The notes: a model not told the origin generated them from the letters alone. A DNA stretch of 64,000 nt from Agarivorans sp. TSD2052 (GCF_023238625.1 NZ_CP096670.1:32501-96500); one strand, 5' to 3'; shown: positions 1 through 9,955, numbered from the stretch's first letter. Made by a program: numbers and translations.

Positions 1-1351
<1,351 letters not shown>

Positions 1352-1352
1352 A

Positions 1353-1371
1353 CAACACCCAAGTGGTGTTG
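1353..1371 (+). other. Hairpin just after the 23S 3' end
   Basis: CAACACC and GGTGTTG form a perfect 7-bp stem with a CAAGT loop two bases past the mature 23S end. There is no T-run, so it is not a terminator. A role in 3' processing of pre-23S RNA is an inference. Confidence 0.45.
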
Positions 1372-1462
1372 CTTATAGACATCTTATTTTTTATGACCAA
1401 GAGTACTTGTTATACTCGTGGGATGTTTTCAGCTTTTTCGAATGTTAAAGACAACAAGTTTT

Positions 1463-1581
1463 TGCCTGGTGGCAATAGCGTTGTGGACCCACCTGAACCC
1501 ATGCCGAACTCAGAAGTGAAACGCAACTGCGCCGATGATAGTGTGGGGTCTCCCCATGTGAAAGTAGGTCACTGCCAGGCT
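1463..1581 (+). rRNA. rrf: 5S ribosomal RNA, first copy
   Basis: About 119 nt starting TGCCTGGTGG and ending CTGCCAGGC, with the conserved core ACCCATGCCGAACTCAGAAG. The termini pair as helix I. It lies about 110 nt after the 23S gene, as in a standard rRNA operon, and is followed by an intrinsic terminator at 1591-1618. Confidence 0.97.
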
Positions 1582-1590
1582 CCAAATAAG

Positions 1591-1618
1591 AAGCCCTGCT
1601 CTATGAGCAGGGCTTTTT
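1591..1618 (+). terminator. Intrinsic terminator between the two 5S genes
   Basis: AAGCCCTGCTC / GAGCAGGGCTT stem with a short loop followed by TTTTT. It lies after the first 5S gene, so the second 5S depends on read-through or on its own promoter in 1619-1672. Confidence 0.9.
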
Positions 1619-1672
1619 ACTCTGAACTGACGATATTTGGCCTTAGCCTTTCAGTGCAGAGTATAAAGTTTT

Positions 1673-1791
1673 TGCCTAGTGGCAATAGCGTTGTGGACCC
1701 ACCTGAACCCATGCCGAACTCAGAAGTGAAACGCAATTGCGCCGATGATAGTGTGGGGTCTCCCCATGTGAAAGTAGGTCACCGCTAGGCG
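1673..1791 (+). rRNA. rrf: 5S ribosomal RNA, second copy
   Basis: Nearly identical to the first copy. It starts TGCCTAGTGG and ends CCGCTAGGC. The differences in helix I are compensatory: G-C at position 6 becomes A-T, and a G-T wobble becomes G-C. Helix I is therefore kept, which argues for a functional gene. It is followed by its own terminator at 1802-1831. Confidence 0.96.
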
Positions 1792-1801
1792 CCAAATAAG
1801 T

Positions 1802-1831
1802 TAGCCCCGCTGATTACAGCGGGGCTTTTTT
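1802..1831 (+). terminator. rRNA operon terminator
   Basis: AGCCCCGCTG / CAGCGGGGCT stem with loop ATTA, followed by a run of T. It ends the rRNA operon. The 285 bp to pssA show no gene. Confidence 0.93.
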
Positions 1832-2116
1832 ATTGGCTGCTCACTCCACTCAAATCGCCCCCTATTGTCGACCCGGCTTGTTGCTAAATTGTTCATGCCA
1901 TTGGCTAAAGCCGTATCTTGTATACGCGAGTAAAGCCATTGCAAGGAAGGTTAAGCGCCTATTCATTTGATTGCAGCAGGCCTTAGCTAGTCATTTAAAA
2001 AACCACTATCAAGGTTAGTTAGCATTTTTATCAATCGAGTGTAGAATCTTCGCGTCGATCGCAGAACCTTTGTTACAATGTAGTTAGACAGTTTTACTAA
2101 CAAAGTACTTAGGTAA

Positions 2117-3466
2117 ATGACACCACGTTTCTCTCGTAATTCATCGTTGCAAAATCTACCCAAGTTAGCCCAAGACCCTAAGCTATATACCACCTTGTTT
2201 AGTGCTAATGAATATCGGGTACAACTGATTGAAGCGATCAGCCGGGCTGTGTCGCGGATTTATATCGTCGCGTTGTATTTAGAAGACGATGAAGCTGGCC
2301 GCTCGGTAATGGAGGCGCTTTATCAAGCTAAGTTAAAGCGGCCTCAGTTAGAGATTAGAGTTCTGGTCGATTGGCACCGCGCACAGCGAGGTTTAATTGG
2401 GCAAAAAGAAGCACTGGGTAACGCGGCTATGTACCGTGAGTATCAGCTTAACTACCCCAATTTAATCGATATTTTGGGTGTGCCAGTGAGTAATAGAGAA
2501 TTATTTGGGGTATTGCACTTAAAAGGGAGCGTGATTGACGATACCGTTATCTACAGCGGTGCCAGCATAAATGACATTTACTTAGCTCAACAGCAACGTT
2601 ATCGCTTTGATCGTTACCAGTTGATTACCAATCATCGTCTCGCTAATTCAATGGTCGATTATATCGAACAGTATTTAGTTGAAAACGAAGCGGTTACTAG
2701 CCTTTCTACGGAAAACCCTATAGCAACTCGTTTGTTAAAGCCGGCTATTAGGCGGCTGCGTTTATCACTACAGCGCGAGCAGTACAGTTTCTTTAATCAA
2801 CCGTTGGCTGAAAATGAAATTGGCATTACCCCGCTGTTAGGTTTGGGGCGAAGGCATAACTTGCTGAACAAAACCATTCGACAACTGGTGGCTAGTGCTA
2901 GCCAGCAATTAATCATCTGCACTCCCTATTTTAATCCGCCTCGCTCACTTAGTCGTGAGATTTCTAAGGCGCTGAAGCGCGGAGTGAATGTTAAGCTGAT
3001 CGTTGGTGATAAAACGGCCAGTGATTTTTATAGTGAACCTGACCAGCCCTTTAAGGTCATTCACGCTTTACCGTATTTATACGAGGTGACCTTACGCCAT
3101 TTTGTTAAACGTAAAAAAAGCTTCCTAGAAAGTGGTTTACTGAGCGTTAACGTTTGGCGCCATGAGAACAACAGCTTCCACTTAAAAGGTATTTGGGTGG
3201 ATCAGCAATATGCCTTATTGACTGGCAATAACTTAAACCCCAGAGCGTGGAAGCTAGATTTAGAGAACGGACTGTTACTGCATGACCAGCAAGGTCTACT
3301 GAAGGATGTTCATCAACAAGAATTGAACAATATATTACAGCATACTCGTCAAGTTTCTGCGGTTAGCGATATTGAGGGATTAAATAGCTACCCCGCACCC
3401 GTTAAACGTTTATTAAAGCGTATCGCTCGTCTTAACGCGGATAGCTTATTGAAACAGATTCTTTAA
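2117..3466 (+). CDS. pssA: CDP-diacylglycerol--serine O-phosphatidyltransferase
   Basis: Makes phosphatidylserine from CDP-diacylglycerol and serine, the precursor step to phosphatidylethanolamine, at the inner face of the membrane. The 449-aa length matches E. coli PssA (about 451 aa). It is a phospholipase D-superfamily protein with two HKD motifs: HLKGSVIDD (H134, K136, D141) and HLKGIWVDQ (H355, K357, D362). There are no membrane segments, as expected for this ribosome- and membrane-associated type. The ATG follows a weak AGGTAA site. It is monocistronic, with a terminator at 3490-3517. Confidence 0.95.
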   Translation: MTPRFSRNSSLQNLPKLAQDPKLYTTLFSANEYRVQLIEAISRAVSRIYIVALYLEDDEAGRSVMEALYQAKLKRPQLEIRVLVDWHRAQRGLIGQKEALGNAAMYREYQLNYPNLIDILGVPVSNRELFGVLHLKGSVIDDTVIYSGASINDIYLAQQQRYRFDRYQLITNHRLANSMVDYIEQYLVENEAVTSLSTENPIATRLLKPAIRRLRLSLQREQYSFFNQPLAENEIGITPLLGLGRRHNLLNKTIRQLVASASQQLIICTPYFNPPRSLSREISKALKRGVNVKLIVGDKTASDFYSEPDQPFKVIHALPYLYEVTLRHFVKRKKSFLESGLLSVNVWRHENNSFHLKGIWVDQQYALLTGNNLNPRAWKLDLENGLLLHDQQGLLKDVHQQELNNILQHTRQVSAVSDIEGLNSYPAPVKRLLKRIARLNADSLLKQIL

Positions 3467-3489
3467 TATAGGCTATGTGCAAAGTGAAG

Positions 3490-3517
3490 TTGCCCGGCTC
3501 AAGGCCGGGCTTTTTAT
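3490..3517 (+). terminator. Terminator after pssA
   Basis: GCCCGGCTCAAGGCCGGGC hairpin followed by TTTTTATT, 24 bp past the pssA stop. Convergent mmsA ends at 3567. Confidence 0.9.
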
Positions 3518-3566
3518 TATGGCGTTTAGTTACTGAGCTTGGTTAATAGCTCTGCTGTATTCTTTG

Positions 3567-5057
3567 CTAGCTAGGGAAAGAAAAGTTAACGCCTTCCCTT
3601 ACTGAAGATGAGGGCCAACGTTGGGTTACCGTTTTGCGTTTAGTGTAAAAACGCACTGCATCGGGACCGTAGGCATGCAGATCACCAAATAGTGAACGCT
3701 TCCAACCACCAAAACTATGGCAAGATACTGGCACCGGCAGTGGAATATTAATACCGACCATACCCACTTGAATATTATCAGCGAAATAACGTGCGGCTTC
3801 ACCATCACGGGTATACAAACACGTACCGTTGCCGTATTGATGCTCGTTGATTAAATCCATACCTTGTTGCATGTTATCAACCCTTACCACGCATAGTACT
3901 GGGCCAAAGATCTCTTCCTGATAGGCTTTCATTGATGCGCTTACGTGATCGATTAAGGTTCCTGCTACATAAAAGCCATCTGGGTAACCCTCTACTTGTG
4001 GGTTTCTGCCGTCGACAACGATGGTTGCGCCATCTGCTTCAGCACTGCTCACATACATTTGTACCTTGTCGCGCTGCTCTGCGGTAATCAGTGGGCCAAA
4101 GTCATTGTCTTTATCACTGTAAGCGCCTACTTTGAGATTTTGCATGGCCTCGCTCAGACCTGCTACTAACTTGTCTGCGGTTTCATCGCCAACCGCCACG
4201 GCGACCGAGAGTGCCATACAGCGCTCACCTGATGAACCGAAGGCTGCGCCTAACAAAGAGTTAACTGCATTGTCGATGTCTGCATCCGGCAACACTATCG
4301 CGTGATTTTTTGCACCACCTAAAGCCTGGCAGCGCTTACCGTTCGCTGTTGCGGTGCTGTAAATGTATTCAGCTATTGGCGTAGAGCCTACAAAACTGAC
4401 AGCTGCAACACGAGGATCAGTAAGCAGTGTGTCTACGGCTTCTTTGTCGCCGTTAACCACATTGAATACACCCGCTGGTAAGCCTGCTTCATGCAACAAC
4501 TCGGCGACTAATAACGTTGCCGAAGGGTCGCGTTCTGACGGTTTCAATACAAAGGTATTGCCGCACATAATCGCCATGGGGAACATCCACATTGGCACCA
4601 TGATCGGGAAATTGAAGGGAGTAATACCCGCGACTACGCCTAAGGCTTGGAATTCACTCCATGAGTCAATGTTTGGCCCAACGTTTTTTGAATGCTCGCC
4701 TTTCAGTAATTCTGGAGCATAGCAGGCATACTCTACGTTCTCGATGCCACGGGTTAGTTCGCCCATTGCGTCATGGACTATTTTACCGTGTTGCTGACCC
4801 ACCAACTCGCAAATTTGCGCCGCATTTTGCTCTAACAAGGTTTTGTAGCGAAACATTATTTGGGCGCGTTTAGCTACCGGGGTATCTCGCCAAGCGGGGA
4901 ACGCGGCTTCTGCGGCGCTAATTGCTTGTTCGACCGTGGCTTTTGGCGCCAGAGCCACCTTAGCGGCTACTTTACCTGTCGATGGGTTATAAACATCTTG
5001 TAGGCGGGTATGCTCTGATTGGGCTTCGCCGTTAATTAAATGACCGATGGTTAACAT
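3567..5057 (-). CDS. mmsA: CoA-acylating methylmalonate-semialdehyde dehydrogenase
   Basis: Oxidises malonate or methylmalonate semialdehyde with NAD+ and CoA to acetyl-CoA or propionyl-CoA plus CO2. The 496-aa aldehyde dehydrogenase fold has GITPFNFPIMVPMWMFP (144-160), NAD-fold FVGSTPIAEY, and catalytic C280 in GERCMA. The position where hydrolytic ALDHs carry the general-base Glu reads GGAKNH (247-252), a hallmark of the CoA-acylating MMSDH subfamily. AAGGAAAATATC precedes the ATG. It lies 21 bp downstream of the aminotransferase at 5079-6422, so the pair is probably one operon for beta-alanine or similar omega-amino acid breakdown. Valine or inositol catabolism is an alternative role. Confidence 0.93.
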   Translation of the reverse strand: MLTIGHLINGEAQSEHTRLQDVYNPSTGKVAAKVALAPKATVEQAISAAEAAFPAWRDTPVAKRAQIMFRYKTLLEQNAAQICELVGQQHGKIVHDAMGELTRGIENVEYACYAPELLKGEHSKNVGPNIDSWSEFQALGVVAGITPFNFPIMVPMWMFPMAIMCGNTFVLKPSERDPSATLLVAELLHEAGLPAGVFNVVNGDKEAVDTLLTDPRVAAVSFVGSTPIAEYIYSTATANGKRCQALGGAKNHAIVLPDADIDNAVNSLLGAAFGSSGERCMALSVAVAVGDETADKLVAGLSEAMQNLKVGAYSDKDNDFGPLITAEQRDKVQMYVSSAEADGATIVVDGRNPQVEGYPDGFYVAGTLIDHVSASMKAYQEEIFGPVLCVVRVDNMQQGMDLINEHQYGNGTCLYTRDGEAARYFADNIQVGMVGINIPLPVPVSCHSFGGWKRSLFGDLHAYGPDAVRFYTKRKTVTQRWPSSSVREGVNFSFPS

Positions 5058-5078
5058 GATATTTTCCTTAAAATTAAA

Positions 5079-6422
5079 TTAGGCTTGGCTTGTCAAAGTT
5101 AAAATGGTTTCGCCCAAAGCATTAAACAAATTGTCTATTTCTTCACGTGTCACGCTAAAGGGAGGGGCAATTTGTATGGTGTCTGCCCCATAGCGAACGT
5201 AATAGCCTTTTTTCCACATGGCTTGCGCGATTAAATAAGGTCTTAGTCCTGGCTCTCCCGGCGCGTGGGCTATACTGAAACCCGCAGCGAGGCCCATATT
5301 GCGAATATCGGTCACCCACGCGCAGCTGCGCAGTTGGTGAGCCGCGTGTTCAAATACTGGCGACATTTCTTTTACTCGTTCCAGCATGTTGTCTTGTTGG
5401 AGTAAGTTCAGCGAGGCCAAGCCTGCTGCACAGGCAATAGGATGCGCTGAATAGGTATATCCATGGGGTAGCTCAAGCATATAGTCTGGGCCACCGAGCT
5501 CCATGAAGGTGTCGTAGATCTCTTGCTTACAAGCTACAGCTCCCATTGGAATAACGCCGTTGGTAAGTTGTTTCGCCATATTAATCATATCGGGTACAAC
5601 CCCAGTGGCTTCAGCTCCGGTGTTATAACCAAGGCGTCCAAAGGCACAAATTACTTCATCAAAAATAAGCAGTATTTGGTGTTGGTCGCAAATTTCTCTT
5701 AAACGCTTTAAGTAACCAATCGGGGGAGGGATAACCCCTGCGCTACCGGCCATCGGCTCAACAATAACTGCAGCAATATTCGATGCGTCATGAATCGCAA
5801 TAAGATCGATTAAGTCGTTAGCCAGTTCAGCCCCGGTTTCAGGTTGCCCTTTACAGAAGGCGTTTTCTGGCAGTACGGTATGACGCATATGTGCAGCATC
5901 AACCCCCGCACCAAAAATCGCTCGATTGGGGCCTATTCCGCCTACTGATATACCGCCGAAGTTAACCCCGTGATAGCCCTTGCCTCGACCAATGAGTTTG
6001 GTTTTACTGGCTAAGCCTTTTTTACGCCAATAGGCGCGGGCTATTTTCAGCGAGGTATCAGCAGATTCAGATCCGGAGCCTGTAAAAAACACTCGATTTA
6101 AGCCATTAGGCATAAATTCTGTAATTTTCTCTGCTAGCTGAAACGAGCCAGGGTGACCAAATTGAAAAGCTGGCGAATAGTCTAGCCTAGAAGCTTGCTG
6201 ACTAATGGCATCGATAATTTCTTGGCGACCATGACCCAAACCACAGGTCCATAAGCCCGATAAACCATCAAATATTTTTCTACCTTCAGCATCAAAATAG
6301 TAGTTTCCCTTGGCATGGGTAATGATTCGAGGATCTTTCTTAAATTCTCGGTTACCACTATAGGCCATCCAGTGGCAATCAAGTTGGTTTTGAGTCACCG
6401 CGAGGTTTTCAGTGTTCGCCAT
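5079..6422 (-). CDS. Class III omega-amino acid--pyruvate aminotransferase
   Basis: PLP-dependent aminotransferase of about 447 aa that would convert beta-alanine (or a related omega-amino acid) and pyruvate to malonate semialdehyde and alanine. Fold-type I signatures: GSGSESADTSLKIARAYWR (phosphate binding), GYHGVN, IFDEVICAFGR with the PLP-ring Asp (D255 from this start), and the Schiff-base Lys (K284) in NMAKQLTNG. The open frame extends six codons upstream to a TTG, but the ATG at 6422 has AGGGAGAGAACC directly before it and is the better start. First gene of the operon with mmsA, divergent from the LysR gene. The exact substrate is inferred from the mmsA linkage. Confidence 0.88.
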   Translation of the reverse strand: MANTENLAVTQNQLDCHWMAYSGNREFKKDPRIITHAKGNYYFDAEGRKIFDGLSGLWTCGLGHGRQEIIDAISQQASRLDYSPAFQFGHPGSFQLAEKITEFMPNGLNRVFFTGSGSESADTSLKIARAYWRKKGLASKTKLIGRGKGYHGVNFGGISVGGIGPNRAIFGAGVDAAHMRHTVLPENAFCKGQPETGAELANDLIDLIAIHDASNIAAVIVEPMAGSAGVIPPPIGYLKRLREICDQHQILLIFDEVICAFGRLGYNTGAEATGVVPDMINMAKQLTNGVIPMGAVACKQEIYDTFMELGGPDYMLELPHGYTYSAHPIACAAGLASLNLLQQDNMLERVKEMSPVFEHAAHQLRSCAWVTDIRNMGLAAGFSIAHAPGEPGLRPYLIAQAMWKKGYYVRYGADTIQIAPPFSVTREEIDNLFNALGETILTLTSQA

Positions 6423-6489
6423 GGTTCTCTCCCTGAACAAGTAAAAGCGTTGATTGTTTAATTGACCACCAGCTTAGCGCTGGCTTAAG

Positions 6490-6537
6490 GTTTCATAAAT
6501 GTGTATCTTTCACACTAAAGTTTCATAATTATGAAAC
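6490..6537. promoter_or_regulatory. Palindromic operator between the aminotransferase and lysR
   Basis: A perfect 18-bp palindrome, GTTTCATAATTATGAAAC, lies at 6520-6537. A second copy of the half-site, GTTTCATAA, lies at 6490-6498, exactly 30 bp (about three helical turns) away on the same face of the helix. This is the layout of a LysR-type recognition plus activation site in a divergent intergenic region. Confidence 0.7.
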
Positions 6538-6567
6538 ATTAACAGATGGATATAGCTGAGATTTACG

Positions 6568-7485
6568 ATGCTAAAGAAGATTGGCCAGTTAAGTGATATC
6601 GATTTGAGGCTGCTAAAAGTCTTTCGGGTGGTGGTTGAATGTGGCGGTATATCTGCTGCCGAGGTGGAGTTGAATATCGGTCGTTCGACAATTAGTCGCC
6701 ATGTTAAAGATTTAGAAATTCGGCTCGGGGTTAGTTTGTGTCAGCGTGGCCGCGGCGGTTTTATATTGAGCCCTGAGGGGCAACATGTTTATCAATCTAG
6801 TTTACGTTTGATGGGCGCGGTTGATGAATTTAGGGCCGACGTTCAAAGCTTACATAAAGATATGAGCGGCCATTTCTCGATTGCTTTATTCGATAAAACG
6901 GTGACCAATCAACAAGCCAAAATTTCTCAAGCGCTGCGTTTATTTGACCAAAAGGCGCCTAAAGTTAGCCTAGATTTGTATGTTGAAACCTTGTCTGTGA
7001 TTGAAAGTGGCGTGATTGAGGGGCGCTTTCAATTAGGCGTTGTACCGGGGCAACGCCAATCTAATAGTCTGAATTACCAGCATTTATTTGACGAAAAAAT
7101 GTCGCTGTATTGTGGTTACCATCATCCGCTGTTTGCTCGAGGGGATATCACCATTAGTGCCCAAGAAATTGTTCAGCAAAAATATGCTGGCTTAGGTCAT
7201 GACTCGCCCAATATGGATACCTCACAACGCTTTGGGTTTGTTAGGCAAGCGACCGCCTATGACCAAGAAGCGATTGCCACTTTACTGTTGTCGGGAAGCT
7301 ATTTGGCTTATTTGCCGGAGCACTACGCGCGTAGCTTTATTGAACAAGGCTTAATTAGGCCCTTAGGTGGCGAGCAGTTTACTTATAATTGTCCTTTTCT
7401 AGCCGTTTCCAGAATTTCACCAAAACCGTCAAGAATTTTGGCGTGTTTCATTGAGTGTTTAAACCAAGCACATAAACTTAACTAA
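6568..7485 (+). CDS. LysR-family transcriptional regulator
   Basis: 305 aa. The N-terminal winged HTH (about 12-70) contains SAAEVELNIGRSTISRHVKDLE, and the rest is a LysR effector-binding domain. It is divergent from the aminotransferase-mmsA operon across 145 bp containing the GTTTCAT palindrome, so it is the likely activator or repressor of that operon; the inducer is not evident. An out-of-frame ATG at 6546 does not open this frame. The 3' end overlaps the convergent esterase by 8 bp. Confidence 0.88.
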   Translation: MLKKIGQLSDIDLRLLKVFRVVVECGGISAAEVELNIGRSTISRHVKDLEIRLGVSLCQRGRGGFILSPEGQHVYQSSLRLMGAVDEFRADVQSLHKDMSGHFSIALFDKTVTNQQAKISQALRLFDQKAPKVSLDLYVETLSVIESGVIEGRFQLGVVPGQRQSNSLNYQHLFDEKMSLYCGYHHPLFARGDITISAQEIVQQKYAGLGHDSPNMDTSQRFGFVRQATAYDQEAIATLLLSGSYLAYLPEHYARSFIEQGLIRPLGGEQFTYNCPFLAVSRISPKPSRILACFIECLNQAHKLN

Positions 7486-8134
7486 ATTGTTGATTAAGCC
7501 ACTGGTTGATCGATTTAATTTGGCTAGGGGACACACTATGGGCCATGCTGAAGTATTCTAGATTGACCGAGTAGCCTTGGCTCTTTAGTTGCTGGTAGGC
7601 TTGGTCTGCCAGCAGAGGCTCAACCACATCATCTTGCTGACCATGTTGAATGAGAATATCTAGTTGGGCTTGCTGTCTGTTATCTGGAAAGCTCTCAGGG
7701 AGTAAATAGGTCGACATACATAATAGCCCGCCCAGTGCTTGTTCGAAATTTAGCGCACTGTGGTAAGCCACTGCGCCACCTTGAGAAAAGCCTGCCACTA
7801 CAATGTTTTCACTGGAAATATCTTGCTCAATTTGTTGGCGAATGAGCGCTTGAACTTGCTGGCTTACTTGCTGTAAATGCTGTTGATTGATGAGACGTTG
7901 AGGACTAAAAGCTAAGATGTCATACCATGCAGGCATGCTATAGCCGGCATTCACGGTGACCGCTCGCTCTGGTGCGGCCGGAAAAATAAAGCGCACCGAA
8001 ATCGCCGGGGCAAACTTCAGTTGTTTAGCTAAGGGCGCAAAGTCTTCCGGTCCTGCCCCCAAGCCGTGTAGCCAAATAATACAATGGCTCGCCGCGTTAT
8101 CTGGCTCTATAGTAAGTGCGTGCATAACAGACAT
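7478..8134 (-). CDS. Alpha/beta-hydrolase carboxylesterase (phospholipase/carboxylesterase family)
   Basis: 218 aa, a typical size for bacterial carboxylesterase II / acyl-protein thioesterase-like enzymes. An oxyanion-type WLHGLGAGPEDF loop lies at 21-32, nucleophile S117 in GFSQGG, Asp168 in HGQQDDVV and His199 in MAHSV, completing the triad. No signal peptide, so it is cytosolic. The substrate cannot be told from sequence. It is convergent with lysR and overlaps its stop. Confidence 0.85.
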   Translation of the reverse strand: MSVMHALTIEPDNAASHCIIWLHGLGAGPEDFAPLAKQLKFAPAISVRFIFPAAPERAVTVNAGYSMPAWYDILAFSPQRLINQQHLQQVSQQVQALIRQQIEQDISSENIVVAGFSQGGAVAYHSALNFEQALGGLLCMSTYLLPESFPDNRQQAQLDILIQHGQQDDVVEPLLADQAYQQLKSQGYSVNLEYFSMAHSVSPSQIKSINQWLNQQFS

Positions 8135-8225
8135 GGATAATCCTTTGCTGATTGAAAGAGTTCTATTAAGCTGTGCAACAACTTAAAGAGCAGGCATTGT
8201 ATAAAAATGACTGGGAGAGGCAAGC

Positions 8226-8633
8226 ATGCAAGAACTAATCGATGAGATAAGAGCGCTAGACCAATCGGGCGATTACCCTAGCGAGTTACCCACTGACACT
8301 CAATTGGTCGAGGTGGAAGAGATCATTCTGATACCTATGCCGAGTGATTTACGGGCGTTTCAGCTAACGGTTAGTAATGTTATTTTTGGCAGCTTAGAGC
8401 CGGTGACCATTAGTGACCCTTATTTACATACCTATCTTCCTGAAGTCGCCGCTAACGCTTGGAACTTAGGATTGCCCCGAGAATATATTCCTATCTGCCA
8501 AACCGGTGATAACTTCTATTTTGTCAGCCAAGAAGGCGAAGTTGGTTATTGGCAGGGACAAGCAGAAGAAGACTTAGTGCCTGAATGGGATAGTATTTGG
8601 GATTGGGTTACCGAAGTATGGATGGAAAGCTAG
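8226..8633 (+). CDS. SMI1/KNR4 (SUKH)-like protein
   Basis: An acidic 135-aa protein (predicted by eye to be mixed alpha/beta) with the SUKH-type pattern of a hydrophobic strand, a Leu-Pro-rich turn, then IPICQTGDNFYFVSQEGEVGYW, which resembles the IPIAxxGGGDxxxL-type core of SMI1/KNR4 proteins. Family assignment is by pattern only. Such proteins occur as immunity proteins and as housekeeping orphans; no toxin gene is adjacent. GGGAGAGG precedes the ATG. The end overlaps the next gene by 16 bp, suggesting translational coupling. Confidence 0.65.
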   Translation: MQELIDEIRALDQSGDYPSELPTDTQLVEVEEIILIPMPSDLRAFQLTVSNVIFGSLEPVTISDPYLHTYLPEVAANAWNLGLPREYIPICQTGDNFYFVSQEGEVGYWQGQAEEDLVPEWDSIWDWVTEVWMES

Positions 8634-8956
8634 TTAAACAGACTGACTCGGCCGTTTATGTCGAGAAATTTTGGTTGGTGATCGGTCATATCCCCAGCGG
8701 TAAAGTAGCCACCTATGGCGGTATAGCCGCTATGGCGGGTTATCCACGGATGGCTAGAGCGGTGGGGCGCTGTTTAAAAAAGCTTCCTGAGGGCTCAACG
8801 CTGCCGTGGCATCGAGTCATCAATGCCCAAGGAAAAATCTCATTTCCAGAGGGCTCTGATCGATACGCATGCCAACAACAGCGACTGCAAGATGAGGGTA
8901 TCATCTTCCGTAATAATCGGGTTTCACTTAGCCATTATCAATGGTTAGGTGATTAG
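8618..8956 (+). CDS. Alkyltransferase-like (ATL) protein, MGMT family
   Basis: About 113 aa, the size of YbaZ/Atl1 proteins. It has the MGMT-type DNA-binding HTH (VATYGGIAAMAGYPRMARAVG) and the active-site loop PWHRVI (63-68), where Trp replaces the acceptor Cys of PCHRV. It should therefore bind and flip O6-alkylguanine and flag it for nucleotide excision repair rather than remove the alkyl group. The start is the ATG at 8618, inside the end of the upstream gene; an upstream TTG at 8597 is also in frame but unlikely. Confidence 0.85.
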   Translation: MDGKLVKQTDSAVYVEKFWLVIGHIPSGKVATYGGIAAMAGYPRMARAVGRCLKKLPEGSTLPWHRVINAQGKISFPEGSDRYACQQQRLQDEGIIFRNNRVSLSHYQWLGD

Positions 8957-9297
8957 CGTTTATTCAGCTTTTCGTTGGCTTTATTAAGTAATATGTCACG
9001 CTGAGCCTGGTCTAAACCATGCAAATAGCGGGTTAATGAGCGCAGCAATAAAGACTTGTTTAGTCCTGTTTGTTGCTTCAATTCACTCAACTGTTCAATG
9101 GCGTGTATGCTGAAGCTAAAGGTTGCGTTTTTGTGTGCAGCCATTGGTTCAGGGTCAAGCTGTGGTAAAGGCAGCTTAACCACATTATGGTAGCCATTGG
9201 CGTATAGTTCTGCCTCATCAATAAAACTATCTACATCGTAATATTGTTTGCTTAGCTTAGAAGCCTGAGGCTTTTTCTTGAGATCGTGTAATGCCAT
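8953..9297 (-). CDS. Ribbon-helix-helix-like partner of the ParA protein
   Basis: 114 aa, basic and lysine-rich at the start. The C-terminal part, ATFSFSIHAIEQLSELKQQT followed by GLNKSLLLRSLTRYL, reads as a beta-strand plus two helices (about 59-93), as in RHH centromere-binding proteins such as ParG/Omega. It starts at the ATG with AAGGAG nine bases upstream (9297); a GTG at 9318 is possible. It overlaps the end of the upstream ParA gene by 41 bp, so the two are translationally coupled. The function (DNA-binding partner) is inferred from the linkage. Confidence 0.65.
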   Translation of the reverse strand: MALHDLKKKPQASKLSKQYYDVDSFIDEAELYANGYHNVVKLPLPQLDPEPMAAHKNATFSFSIHAIEQLSELKQQTGLNKSLLLRSLTRYLHGLDQAQRDILLNKANEKLNKR

Positions 9298-9955
9298 GAT
9301 CTGCTGCTCCTTGCTCACACACTATAAATTCTTCAGCAATGTTGCGGATCTCTTGGGCAGCCTTTCCTTCAGGTTCAAGTTCCAATACGGTATAACCGCG
9401 TTCTTCACTGTCATCGTAGATATTACGATTAAAGGTGATGGCATCAAGTACTCTTAAACCATAAGTAATGCCAACGTCTTTAGCTTCTTCAATACGCTTG
9501 TATTGGCTTGGTAATGAAGGGCACTGGGTGAGCACCACTGCTTCTTTGAGGTGAAAGTTTACCGCTTTACAGGTATTAACCAGCTCTTCTAGGTGTGGCA
9601 GTGTTTTAATGTCGCGACGCTTAGGCCGAAGTGGCAATAAGGCATGTGTTGCTACAGCCATACTAGAGCGGAGTGCTTTACTATCTTGTCCGCCACAATC
9701 TACCACTACAAAATCGAAACGATTCTGTAAACTCAGTAAGTCATTACGTATGTTGCCATAGAGCTGAACACAATTAATGCTGGGTAATTCTTCTTGTTCA
9801 TTACGCGCTTGGATCCAGTCTGAACTGGTACGCTGAGGGTCACAGTCGACCAATAAAATCTCTGTATTAAAACGGAGTTTTAAATACACCGCTAAGTTTT
9901 GTGCTAAGCAGCTTTTACCACTGCCACCCTTTTCTCCGCCAACTAGTAGTATCAT
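9257..9955 (-). CDS. ParA/MinD-family ATPase
   Basis: 232 aa. Deviant Walker A GGEKGGSGKS (6-15, with signature Lys9 and Lys14), LLVDCDPQRTSSDW (Walker A', Asp37/Asp39) and Walker B FVVVDCGGQD (82-91). There is no N-terminal HTH, so it is the small (type Ib, VirC1/ParF-like) form. It partners the RHH-like gene it overlaps. AAGGACTTAGCC precedes the ATG. It may be an orphan partition or positioning module, since no replication gene, transposase or iteron array is nearby. Confidence 0.85.
   Translation of the reverse strand: MILLVGGEKGGSGKSCLAQNLAVYLKLRFNTEILLVDCDPQRTSSDWIQARNEQEELPSINCVQLYGNIRNDLLSLQNRFDFVVVDCGGQDSKALRSSMAVATHALLPLRPKRRDIKTLPHLEELVNTCKAVNFHLKEAVVLTQCPSLPSQYKRIEEAKDVGITYGLRVLDAITFNRNIYDDSEERGYTVLELEPEGKAAQEIRNIAEEFIVCEQGAADHGITRSQEKASGF

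Larger units (their letters stand above)
1457..1800 (+). repeat. Tandem duplication of a 5S unit (period 210 bp)
   Basis: The block 1457-1590 (AAGTTTTTGCCT through CCAAATAAG) recurs at 1667-1800 with only a few substitutions. The flanking spacers and terminators are not alike, so the homologous unit is the 5S gene plus a few flanking bases. Confidence 0.9.

Noticed and set aside
1363-1788. 141-codon frame across both 5S genes
   Set aside because: It repeats itself because of the 5S duplication; the sequence is rRNA.
6501-6516. CRP-like site TGTGT-N5-TCACA
   Set aside because: Spacing is 15 bp instead of 16 and the left arm ends in T rather than A; the GTTTCAT palindrome is a better explanation for the region.
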